Shown here: piece after piece, positions 16,350 to 24,305 of the stretch
Layout: each line of letters opens with the position of its first letter
Numbering within the stretch: the first letter of the stretch is position 1
NCBI GenBank assembly: GCA_964529265.1
Contig: CAZGVW010000040.1
Coordinates: 1-41,232 of the forward strand
From: CAZGVW01 sp964529265
GTDB taxonomy: Bacteria > Planctomycetota > Phycisphaerae > Phycisphaerales > UBA1924
Reading direction: 5' to 3'
DNA length: 41,232 nt
Translations under genes and position numbers: made by a program
The notes under the pieces: generated by a model
The model's input: only the letters and a program-made list of their open reading frames with translations
What the model was told of the DNA's origin: nothing
Database searches by the model: none

Positions 16350-17527
16350 CGCCCTCCGCATCGATTACCGTCTCGCTCGGCCAGCGCTCGTACGACGTCC
16401 ACGTCGGCGCCGGCATTCTCGCTGCGCTCGGCGATCGCTGCGCCGAAGCGGTCGGCCGCGGCGGGCGGGCGTTCCTCGTCTATGACGACAAGCTGTCCCC
16501 GGCGCTCGTCGATGAGGTCCTCGGCTCGCTCTCCTCGGCCGGGTTCGACGTCGCCGAGGAATCGATGCGGGCCGGGGAGGGCGAGAAGACGCTCGATACC
16601 GTCGCCCGTCTGCTCGCCCACATTGCCTCGACGCGCCATGAGCGGCGGGATCCGGTCATTGCGCTCGGCGGGGGCATCGTGGGCGACACGGCTGGGTTCG
16701 CCGCCGCGGCGTACCGGCGCGGGGTTCCCTTCATCCAGTGCCCGACCACGCGGCTGGCGATGGTGGACGCTTCGGTGGGGGGCAAGACGGGGGTCAACCT
16801 GGCGATCGGCGGCGCCCTGAAGAAGAACATGGTCGGGGCGTTCTGGCAGCCGCGGCTGGTGATGGCCGATGTCGCCGCCCTCCGGTCACTCCCCGACCGC
16901 GAGTTCCGGGCCGGGCTGGCGGAGTGCCTGAAGCACGGGCTCATCGCCGGCACGGTCGGGGCCGAGACGAATCTCTTCGAATGGACCTGCGGGCGACTCG
17001 GGTCGATCCTGCCCTCGGGCAGCCGGGACGAAGCGGCGGTGGCCGACCTCGTGCGGCGGAACGTGGCGGTGAAGGCGCGTGTGGTGGAGGGCGACGAGCG
17101 CGAGGAGGCGCCGAGCAGCGCCCCCGGCGGAGGGCGGGCCCTGCTGAACCTGGGGCACACCTTCGCCCACGCGATCGAGACGATGCCGGGTGTCGCCGGG
17201 GCGGGTGCGCCGGTCGGCGTAGCGCTCCTGCATGGGGAAGCGGTCGGTATTGGCCTTTGCGCCGCCGCGGCGACGGCGGAGGCGATGAGGATGCTCGATT
17301 CCGCCGCGGCTTCGGCCATCCGAGCCGCCGTGAAGAGCGCCGGCCTGCCGGTCACGGCGAGCGGGCTGCCCGCGGATGAGGCCATTCTCGAAGCCATGGC
17401 GCACGACAAGAAGACGGCCGGCGGCCGCCTGCGACTGGTGCTGCCGACCGACCTCGGGCAGGCGAGTGTGGTGGAGGACCCGCCGCCGAGCGCGGTTCGG
17501 GCCGGGATCTCGGCGATCAGAGTCTGA
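16346..17527 (+). CDS. aroB: 3-dehydroquinate synthase
   Basis: A 393-residue protein, slightly longer than the usual 350-370. It converts DAHP to 3-dehydroquinate in the shikimate pathway, using NAD and a divalent metal. Visible motifs are the NAD-binding GGGIVGDTAGF, the active-site block PTTRLAMVDASVGGKTG, the Lys-His pair in ECLKHGLI, and metal-binding His residues in LNLGHTFAHAIE and LLHGEAVGIG. The GTG at 16346 overlaps the stop of the toxin gene (GTGA); a GTG one codon earlier is also possible. No strong ribosome binding site is seen, so translation probably depends on the upstream toxin cistron. Confidence 0.95.
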   Translation: MTPSASITVSLGQRSYDVHVGAGILAALGDRCAEAVGRGGRAFLVYDDKLSPALVDEVLGSLSSAGFDVAEESMRAGEGEKTLDTVARLLAHIASTRHERRDPVIALGGGIVGDTAGFAAAAYRRGVPFIQCPTTRLAMVDASVGGKTGVNLAIGGALKKNMVGAFWQPRLVMADVAALRSLPDREFRAGLAECLKHGLIAGTVGAETNLFEWTCGRLGSILPSGSRDEAAVADLVRRNVAVKARVVEGDEREEAPSSAPGGGRALLNLGHTFAHAIETMPGVAGAGAPVGVALLHGEAVGIGLCAAAATAEAMRMLDSAAASAIRAAVKSAGLPVTASGLPADEAILEAMAHDKKTAGGRLRLVLPTDLGQASVVEDPPPSAVRAGISAIRV

Positions 17528-17675
17528 AGGCCGGGCCGCAGCGCACGACCCCCAATTTCTGCATCTTCAAGATTTGCGCGAGTCGAACCCGATAACTCGG
17601 CGGGCGCGGAGTGTGTTCCGCGAACGGCCGCGGCATCTCTGCTCCGGGCCCAGGACTGACCCGAGGGCCAGCGCC

Positions 17676-19130
17676 GTGCGCACGGTTGCCATCGTCAACC
17701 AGAAGGGCGGATGTGGCAAGACCACCACCGCCATCAACCTCGCGGGCGTGCTGGCGCGCATGGGCCAGCGCACGCTGCTGGTTGACCTCGACCCGCAAGG
17801 GCACTGCGCGGTCGGATTGGGTATTCCTGACGACCGAATCGACCTGCACGTCGGCGACGCGATGCTCATGTCGCCCACGCAGCGGCTGGATGAGACGCGC
17901 CTCCTGTGGCGGATCAGCAGGAACCTTGATCTGGCCCCCAGCGCGATGAAACTGGCGGGGCTGGAGGCCGCCCGCGGCGGTCTGGCTGACGCGGAGGATC
18001 GTGACCAGCGGCTCGCGGCCGTGCTGGCGCGGTTCGAAGGCAAGTACGACTGGACGCTCATCGACTGCCCGCCCTCGATCGGTCTGCTGACGTTCAATGC
18101 GCTGCGCGCGGCGAACGAGGCGGTGATTCCGGTTGAGACCTCGTTCTTCGCGATGAAGGGCGCGGACCGGCAGGTGCGGACCATTCGCTCGCTCGCGCGG
18201 CGGCTGGGCGGGCAGACGCCATATCGGATTCTCGCGACCATGCACGCCCCGGAGAGCCCGCTGGCCGTGGAGTTGCTGAACGAACTCGAGCAGCAGTTCG
18301 GCGAGCGGCTCATTCCGGAGGTGATCCGGCTCGATCCGCGGTTGAAGGAGGCGACGACCTTCGGGCAGCCGGTGTGCGATTTCGATCCGGAGGCGAACGG
18401 CGCCCGCGACTACACGGCCGTGGCGGAGTTCCTGGTGGAAACGCCGCCCGGGAAGGCGCGCGGGCGCGGGTTGAGTGTGTCGGTCACCGTGCGCGCCGAG
18501 CGCCGACCGTCGGCCGCTTCCACGCGGCGTCAGATTGAGCGGGCGCCGGTGCAGCCCGGCGCATCGCCGGAGCGGCCGTTGAATGCCCCGCCGCCGGCGC
18601 CTCCGGTTGCCGACGAGCAGGCCTTCTCGCGCGCGGCGGATGTCGCCGCCCGGGCTCGGACGCTCCTGGCGCGCTGCGTCGATGCTCCGGTCGCGGCTTC
18701 CGGGAACGGCGGAGGCGCGGTGAGCGTCTCAACCAAGGGGCCGCTTCAGGTCATCGAGGAGGCCAAGCCCACGGCCGACTTCGAATCGACGCACGCCCGG
18801 CTGTCGCGCGTGTTCGGCGTCACCGAGACTTCCGGCGGCGTGCTCTTCGTGCAGCCGGCGCCGGCGGATTCCGACATCAGCGTCGCGGGCGACTTCAACA
18901 ACTGGTCGCCCCGGTCCCATCCGCTGCGATTCAACCCCTCGCTGGGCGTGTTCGAGGCGCGCGTCGATCTGCCAGCGGGGCGGAACGAGTACCGGCTCGT
19001 CGTCAACGGGCACTGGATGCCCGATCCATACAACCGGAACACCACGACCAATCCGTTCGGTGAGCAGAACAGCGTGATCGTCGTGACGCGGCGGCGCACG
19101 AACCCGATGGTGTGCGAAGGCGCCGACTGA
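17676..19130 (+). CDS. ParA-family ATPase fused to a C-terminal CBM48 glycogen-binding domain
   Basis: A 484-residue protein from a GTG start, chosen because MRTVAIVNQKGG is the normal ParA beginning. Residues 1-260 are a ParA/Soj ATPase: deviant Walker A KGGCGKTT (Lys10, Lys15), the switch LLVDLDPQG, and Walker B TLIDCPPSIG. A Pro/Ala-rich linker spans about 260-385. Residues about 390-481 match the AMPK-beta type carbohydrate-binding module (CBM48): VAGDFNNWSP at 403-412, EYRLVVNGHWMPDP, and a closing NPFGEQNSVIVV. ParA proteins move or position cargo by nucleotide-dependent dimerisation; CBM48 binds alpha-glucan in glycogen enzymes and AMPK. The fusion suggests positioning or sensing of glycogen or a related polymer (inference). 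No ParB or parS is visible. The next gene starts 24 bp downstream. Confidence 0.8.
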   Translation: MRTVAIVNQKGGCGKTTTAINLAGVLARMGQRTLLVDLDPQGHCAVGLGIPDDRIDLHVGDAMLMSPTQRLDETRLLWRISRNLDLAPSAMKLAGLEAARGGLADAEDRDQRLAAVLARFEGKYDWTLIDCPPSIGLLTFNALRAANEAVIPVETSFFAMKGADRQVRTIRSLARRLGGQTPYRILATMHAPESPLAVELLNELEQQFGERLIPEVIRLDPRLKEATTFGQPVCDFDPEANGARDYTAVAEFLVETPPGKARGRGLSVSVTVRAERRPSAASTRRQIERAPVQPGASPERPLNAPPPAPPVADEQAFSRAADVAARARTLLARCVDAPVAASGNGGGAVSVSTKGPLQVIEEAKPTADFESTHARLSRVFGVTETSGGVLFVQPAPADSDISVAGDFNNWSPRSHPLRFNPSLGVFEARVDLPAGRNEYRLVVNGHWMPDPYNRNTTTNPFGEQNSVIVVTRRRTNPMVCEGAD

Positions 19131-19154
19131 GCGAGGGCCTGCAGGGAGATGACC

Positions 19155-20618
19155 ATGCGCATCACGACCGACACCGATCCACCGATGCCGCACGCGCGCC
19201 CCGGCGGCGCGCGGCCCGACAGCGACTTCGATGCGCTCGCGGAGTTGTTCCTCGGCGAGCATGGCGGCGAGCGGGGGCCGGCGGCCGCCGCGTCGCCGGC
19301 GGCCGCGCCGAACTCCACTCCGCCGCTCCGGCTCGTTTCGCCACCCATTGAAGTGGCGGCGCCCGAGTCATCGCATCCGCCACGTTCCGCGAACGGCGCC
19401 GAGCAGCCAACCGCCTCGTCGATCGCTGAACGCGAGCCCGCCGGCGTTGAAGGCGTCGAGGCCCTGATCCTCGGCCATCTCCCCATGATCGCCGGCGCGT
19501 GGGCGTCGCGCTATGCCGCGTCGGCCGCGGAGCGCGAACGAAGACCCATCGCCCTGGCGCGCCTGAGCGCCGGGAGGGTCTCGATCGAGGTCCACGGGGC
19601 CCCCCCCCAGCCCTCCGCGAACCGGTCGGCCAGCTCCCTCGGCGGCTCCATCCGCTTCGCCCAGCGCATCGGCGCCCGCTGGATGGTCCGCGTGGACGCC
19701 GTGGACGAGGCATCGCTCGCCGGCCTCGACGGCGTGACTGAAGTGACCGTCCTGTCCGGCGCGGACGAAGCCGCCGTGGTCGGGGCCTACAAGGCCCTGA
19801 AGGCCATTGCCTCGATGGGTGAGGGACCGGCTGCAACGGGGGCGCCCACAGCCTTCGGGCTGGCCATCATGGGGGCGGGGGGCGAGCGGGCGGCGAAAGC
19901 CGCGGCCAGACTGAGCCAGGCGGTGGCCGCCTTCTTGGAGCGGCCCCTGCAGGTGGCGAGCCCGGTCGAGCGGATCGGCCCCCTGAGGGCCCTGAGGCTG
20001 GTGGATGGGGCGGCGGTGGAGGGGCCGGAGGCCCTGCTGGGGGCCCTCGGGAGGCCCCCAGAGCCCCCGGAAGAGGCGGGTCCGGGGCAAAACCCCCGAA
20101 AATTGTTGCGCCCCGGGGTGGAACCAAGGCCCGAGAACTGCGAAGATCAGGTAGAGAGAGCTTCCGCGCCGTCGCTTGGCGAGGCGACCGGCGCCGGAAT
20201 TGCGAAAACCACGGATGTCCTCCTCCGCGCTGCGTCGGTCACTGACAAGGGGGCCGACGCGGCATTAAGCACGCATGTTGCCGGTCTGCGGGCGCTGCCC
20301 GCCCGGTGCCCTTACGCCGAATCGATCGAAATGGCGATCGATGGCGACGGCGGGCTTCACCTCTTGACGAAAGCGTCGCGCGAAGCGGTCGAATCGCTCT
20401 TGATCGTCGCGGAATGGGCGCGTGCCCACGCCAGACTCCTCTCCCACACGATTCCGCGGGGGCTACGGCTCAACGCGCAGCGCGATATTGCGCGGCATGT
20501 GTTCACGGACGAGCCCGCCGCGGCCCGGCGGCTGTGCGACCTGCCCATCCGCGTGCACCTGCTGGCGCCCGTGACGGTCGAGGGTCGGACGGGCTGGTTC
20601 TGCACGGCGCTGAACTGA
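19155..20618 (+). CDS. Unrecognised protein downstream of the ParA-CBM48 gene
   Basis: A 487-residue protein I cannot assign. The start at 19155 is chosen because AGGGAG lies 6 bases upstream; an ATG two codons earlier touches that site. Residues 1-100 are a low-complexity Pro/Ala tail. From about 100, ALILGHLPMIAGAWASRYA opens a folded region. The stretch at about 195-275 (TEVTVLSGADEAAVVGAYKALKAI, then a run of RLSQAVAAFLERPL) recalls the second half of MinD/FlhG ATPases, where related sequence follows the Walker B strand, but there is no P-loop (inference). A disordered linker at about 290-370 leads to a C-terminal domain of about 115 residues ending VEGRTGWFCTALN. The 24-bp gap to the upstream gene implies one operon. 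Confidence 0.75.
   Translation: MRITTDTDPPMPHARPGGARPDSDFDALAELFLGEHGGERGPAAAASPAAAPNSTPPLRLVSPPIEVAAPESSHPPRSANGAEQPTASSIAEREPAGVEGVEALILGHLPMIAGAWASRYAASAAERERRPIALARLSAGRVSIEVHGAPPQPSANRSASSLGGSIRFAQRIGARWMVRVDAVDEASLAGLDGVTEVTVLSGADEAAVVGAYKALKAIASMGEGPAATGAPTAFGLAIMGAGGERAAKAAARLSQAVAAFLERPLQVASPVERIGPLRALRLVDGAAVEGPEALLGALGRPPEPPEEAGPGQNPRKLLRPGVEPRPENCEDQVERASAPSLGEATGAGIAKTTDVLLRAASVTDKGADAALSTHVAGLRALPARCPYAESIEMAIDGDGGLHLLTKASREAVESLLIVAEWARAHARLLSHTIPRGLRLNAQRDIARHVFTDEPAAARRLCDLPIRVHLLAPVTVEGRTGWFCTALN
20037..20061. other. Perfect 9-bp inverted repeat inside a coding region
   Basis: CTGGGGGCC (20037-20045) and GGCCCCCAG (20053-20061) are separated by 7 bases. They lie in the part of the gene encoding the Pro/Glu-rich linker. 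No T-run follows, so it is not a standard intrinsic terminator. Confidence 0.6.
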
Positions 20619-20672
20619 ATCTGGAATGTGGAAGGTCGAATGTTGGGCAGGCGCCGGCGGCGCGCTCAACGC

Positions 20673-23600
20673 TCACGCGGGCTGGAGCGCGGGAGGCGCT
20701 GGCGCCTGGCGGGGCGATCGCTCCTCCGCGGCGACGATCGGCTCGCCCCGGCTGGGCGACGCCGGCGCCGCTGACGCAGGCTTGAGCAGCGCCCGGAACC
20801 CGGTGGCCATCTGGACGACGATGCTGAACAGCATCGGCACCAGAACCAGCGTGAACACCGTGCTGACGAGCAGGCCGCCGATCATGACGGCGCCGAGCCC
20901 CCGGTAGAGTTCCGACCCGGCGCCGGGGAAGATCGCCAGGGGCGCCATGCCGAGGACCGAGGTGAGCGTGGTCATGAAGATGGGGCGGAAGCGCGTGCGC
21001 ACGGCTTCCGCGATGGCCCGCATCGGCAGGAGCGCCGGCGCATCGTTCTCGCGCCCTTCAAGGTCGGGCCGCTCGACGCCGTGCATGAAGTTGAGCGCCT
21101 GGTGGACGAGCAGAATGGCGTTGTTGACGACGACGCCGATCAGGATCACGAATCCGAGCATTGTGATGACGTCGAGCTGCTGGGGCGCAAGCACCGGGTT
21201 GGCCATGGTGGAGTCGTGCACGAGGCGCAGCCCCGCGAAGCCGCCGACGATGGCCAGCGGCACCGAGAACATGATCACGAAGGGGTAGATGAAGCTCTCG
21301 AAGAGCGCGGCCATGAGGAGGTAGGTGACGACAAGGGCCCAGACCATGCGCGCGGTTCCGAGTTGCGGCTGGGTGGCGACGAGGAAGAGGACTCCCGCGA
21401 GGATGACGCCGAGGAGCAGGCCCCCGACGGCGCCGTACGCGAAATCACGGCGCTTGTTGCGGACGGCGCGCAGGGCGCCGTAGGCGCAGAAGGCCGCGCC
21501 GGCGAGGAGCGTGACGCCCGCGACGATCTCGATGGCGCGCTGCCAGCCGGTGAGGGAATCCCGCGGCCGCGCGGCGCCGATGAGCGAGGCGCGGACCTCA
21601 TCCAGTTTCGCCGCGGTGCCCTCCATGCGGATGCGCATGGTGGAATCGATGAGCCCGGCGGAGCGCGCGGTTTCGACGACGTCCTGCTCAATTCGCTGCA
21701 TCACGGTCTCGAGGGCCTCACCCTCCGGCGGCGTGATGGCGATGGTGACGCTGGGCAGTTCCTCGATGCGCTGGATCTGCTGCGGCGCCAGCGCGGGGAC
21801 GATCTCCGCGACCGTGTCGAGCGGCACGATGCGGCCGCTGGGCGTCACGATGGGGATGGAGGCGAGTTTCTCCTTGTAGGCGAGTTCGCCACCCACTGGA
21901 ACGACGACGAGGTCGATGGCGTCGCCCGCGAGGTCGAAGTCGCCGATGAACGCGCCGTCAAAGAGGGCGCGAGCGGCGACGCCCAGATCGCTTGTCGTGA
22001 AGCCGAGTTCCCGTCCGACCTGGGTGAGGCGGACGCGCCACTCCGGCTGGGCAAGGTTGAAGTTCGCGGGCTCGGGGCGGACGTTCTGGTACCCGAACTT
22101 GCCGGCCGCGGCGTGGAACATGGCGTCCGCCGCGGTGCGCACCCTCGGCAGCCTGGGGCCGGAGATTTCGAGGTTGATGGAGTTGCCGCCGGCGAGGACG
22201 CCGCGGCCGAAGAGCGACGTCTGGCGGGCGCCGCCGAAGGCGTCCGGGATGCTGTTCATCGCGTTGGAGAGCAGTTGGCCGACGGGAATGACGACCTGCG
22301 GATCCTTGCTCGTGGCGCCCATGAACATGCCGCCGCCGAAGGCGCCGATGAAATAGTTATCCACCGGCACGGGATCGAAGGGTTCGTTCGGCGGAGGACG
22401 GCGAATGCTGGGAAGGGCGGCCATGGCGGCGGGGTCATCGATCTCCGCCTTGACGTATGGCTCCATCTGGGTGTCGATGCGATCTGCGATGGCGCGGAAC
22501 TGATCGACGGAGTAGCCGGGTGGAATGAGGAGGCCGCCGAAGACGAGATTGCGGTTGCCGGCGGGAAGATAGTCGAGCGGCGGCATGAGCATCCACGAGC
22601 CCCAGAGGCTCACGACGGTCATGAAGATGATCAGCGCCGGGCGAATCGTCCAGCCGCGCCAGTCGGTGATGAGCCAGTACGTGATGCGCGAGGCGCCCGC
22701 AACGAAGGCGGAGAAGAACGGCGCCAGGCCGAAGAGGTTGTGCCAGGCGCGGTCGAGGCGGCCGTGTTTCGACGGGTCGTAGCGGCGCAGCCAGCGCGAG
22801 CACGCGGCGGGAATCACGGTGATGGAGACGATGAGCGAGAGCGTCACCGCGCAGACAATGGCGAGGGAGATATCGCGGAAGAGCTGGCCGGATTCCTCCT
22901 GAATCGTGAGCACCGGGATGAACACCGCGACGGTGGTGAGCGTCGAGGCCAGCACCGCGCCCCAGACTTCCTTCGCGCCGGTGTACGCGGCGACGCGGGG
23001 CGGATCCCCGGCCTTGATGCGCCGATCGGTGTTCTCGAGCACGACCACGGCGTTGTCCACGACCATGCCCACGGCGAACGCGAGGCCCGCGAGGGAGATG
23101 ACGTTGAGCGTGCGCCCGAGGGCGAGCAGCGCGAGGAACGTTCCGACCACCGAGATGGGAATCGCCAGCGCAATGACCCCGGTCGCGACGATGGAGCGCA
23201 GGAAGAGCAGGAGGACCGCCGCGGCGAGCAGCCCGCCGATCCACAGGTTCTGCGTCACGAGATCGATGGCGGACTGGATGTACGTGGTTTCGTCATAGAC
23301 CTGGCGGAGGCGCAGGTCGGGCCCCACCGTGGGGTGCAGGTTGGGCAGGATCTCGGCGCGGACCTCTTCGAGCCGGGCGCGGAGGTCCTGCATCACCGCC
23401 ATGACGTTGGCGTTCGTCTGGCGGATGCAGTTCATGGCGATGGCGTCGCCCTCGATCGAGCGCACGAAGCCGCGGCGCTTCACGTAGCCGATCTCGGCGG
23501 TCGCGACGTCGCGCACGTAGATCGGCGCGTTCTCGTGGTACGTGATGATCGTGCCGAGAATGTCCTCGGCCGACTGGAACCGCCCGATGACGCGCACGCG

Positions 23601-24302
23601 ATAATCGCGTTTCCCCTCGGCGATCGCGCCGGTGGAGACGTTCTGGTTCTCGTTGCGCAGGGCGGTGACGAGGTCGCTGTACGTGAGGCCGAAGCGGGCG
23701 AGCGCCTGGGGATCGGCAAGGATGCGGGCCTCGCGCTCGCGTCCGCCGTAGATGTTCACCTCGGCGACGCCGTCGATGCGCTCGAGGTAGGGCTTCACCT
23801 CCTTGTCGAGCGCGTCATACAGCGTGGATATATCGAAATCGGGGTGGCGAGCCCTGTTCTTGCGCTCCAGTTCGATGATGATCCATGCGATGGCGTTCTC
23901 GCTCGCGCCATCGGCGGCCTTGATGCGGGGTTCATCGACGTCGTCCGGGTATTCCGGAACCTGGCGCAAGGAATCGGAGACTTCCTGCAGCGCGCGGCTG
24001 ATGTCGGAGCCGACGTAGAACTCGAGCGAGATCTTCGCCTCGCCCTGGCTCGACGTGGAGCGCATGGACTTCAGGTTCGAGACGTTCTTGAGTCGCTCCT
24101 CCTGCTCCTTGGTGATCTGATCGACGACCTCCTCGGGCGAGCGGCCGGGCCACTCCGTGGTCACCTCGATGATGGGGCGATCGACGTTCGGCGCGAGTTG
24201 AATGGGGATCGCGCCGGCGCCGATCAGGCCGAACATCACCAGCAGGATGACGCCCACCGTCACCGAAACCGGCTTGCTGATGACAAAGCGGATGATGTCC
24301 AC
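20673..24302 (-). CDS. RND efflux permease (AcrB/MdtB-like, HAE family)
   Basis: A 1209-residue inner-membrane proton antiporter subunit that drives efflux with a periplasmic adaptor and an outer-membrane channel. The N-terminus MDIIRFVISKPVSVTV is typical, followed by the porter motif IIEVTTEWPGRSPEEVV. The fourth-helix motif GMVVDNAVVVLEN carries the two Asp residues of the proton relay; the related GVVVNNAILLVHQALN in the second half has Asn instead, as in many homologues. It is about 150 residues longer than AcrB. Part of the excess is an extra membrane segment pair before the eighth helix (IVAGVTLLAGAAFCAYGAL and GGLLLGVILAGVLFLVA). The gene is last in marR-adaptor-permease, 3 bp after the adaptor. 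No TolC-like gene is present. Substrate unknown. Confidence 0.93.
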   Translation of the reverse strand: MDIIRFVISKPVSVTVGVILLVMFGLIGAGAIPIQLAPNVDRPIIEVTTEWPGRSPEEVVDQITKEQEERLKNVSNLKSMRSTSSQGEAKISLEFYVGSDISRALQEVSDSLRQVPEYPDDVDEPRIKAADGASENAIAWIIIELERKNRARHPDFDISTLYDALDKEVKPYLERIDGVAEVNIYGGREREARILADPQALARFGLTYSDLVTALRNENQNVSTGAIAEGKRDYRVRVIGRFQSAEDILGTIITYHENAPIYVRDVATAEIGYVKRRGFVRSIEGDAIAMNCIRQTNANVMAVMQDLRARLEEVRAEILPNLHPTVGPDLRLRQVYDETTYIQSAIDLVTQNLWIGGLLAAAVLLLFLRSIVATGVIALAIPISVVGTFLALLALGRTLNVISLAGLAFAVGMVVDNAVVVLENTDRRIKAGDPPRVAAYTGAKEVWGAVLASTLTTVAVFIPVLTIQEESGQLFRDISLAIVCAVTLSLIVSITVIPAACSRWLRRYDPSKHGRLDRAWHNLFGLAPFFSAFVAGASRITYWLITDWRGWTIRPALIIFMTVVSLWGSWMLMPPLDYLPAGNRNLVFGGLLIPPGYSVDQFRAIADRIDTQMEPYVKAEIDDPAAMAALPSIRRPPPNEPFDPVPVDNYFIGAFGGGMFMGATSKDPQVVIPVGQLLSNAMNSIPDAFGGARQTSLFGRGVLAGGNSINLEISGPRLPRVRTAADAMFHAAAGKFGYQNVRPEPANFNLAQPEWRVRLTQVGRELGFTTSDLGVAARALFDGAFIGDFDLAGDAIDLVVVPVGGELAYKEKLASIPIVTPSGRIVPLDTVAEIVPALAPQQIQRIEELPSVTIAITPPEGEALETVMQRIEQDVVETARSAGLIDSTMRIRMEGTAAKLDEVRASLIGAARPRDSLTGWQRAIEIVAGVTLLAGAAFCAYGALRAVRNKRRDFAYGAVGGLLLGVILAGVLFLVATQPQLGTARMVWALVVTYLLMAALFESFIYPFVIMFSVPLAIVGGFAGLRLVHDSTMANPVLAPQQLDVITMLGFVILIGVVVNNAILLVHQALNFMHGVERPDLEGRENDAPALLPMRAIAEAVRTRFRPIFMTTLTSVLGMAPLAIFPGAGSELYRGLGAVMIGGLLVSTVFTLVLVPMLFSIVVQMATGFRALLKPASAAPASPSRGEPIVAAEERSPRQAPAPPALQPA

Positions 24303-24305
24303 GGC

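Noticed and set aside
17555..17600. dif-like recombination site or tRNA remnant in an A/T-richer pocket before the parA-CBM48 gene
   Set aside because: The pocket lacks the paired XerC/XerD arms and does not fold as a tRNA T-arm with a matching acceptor stem.
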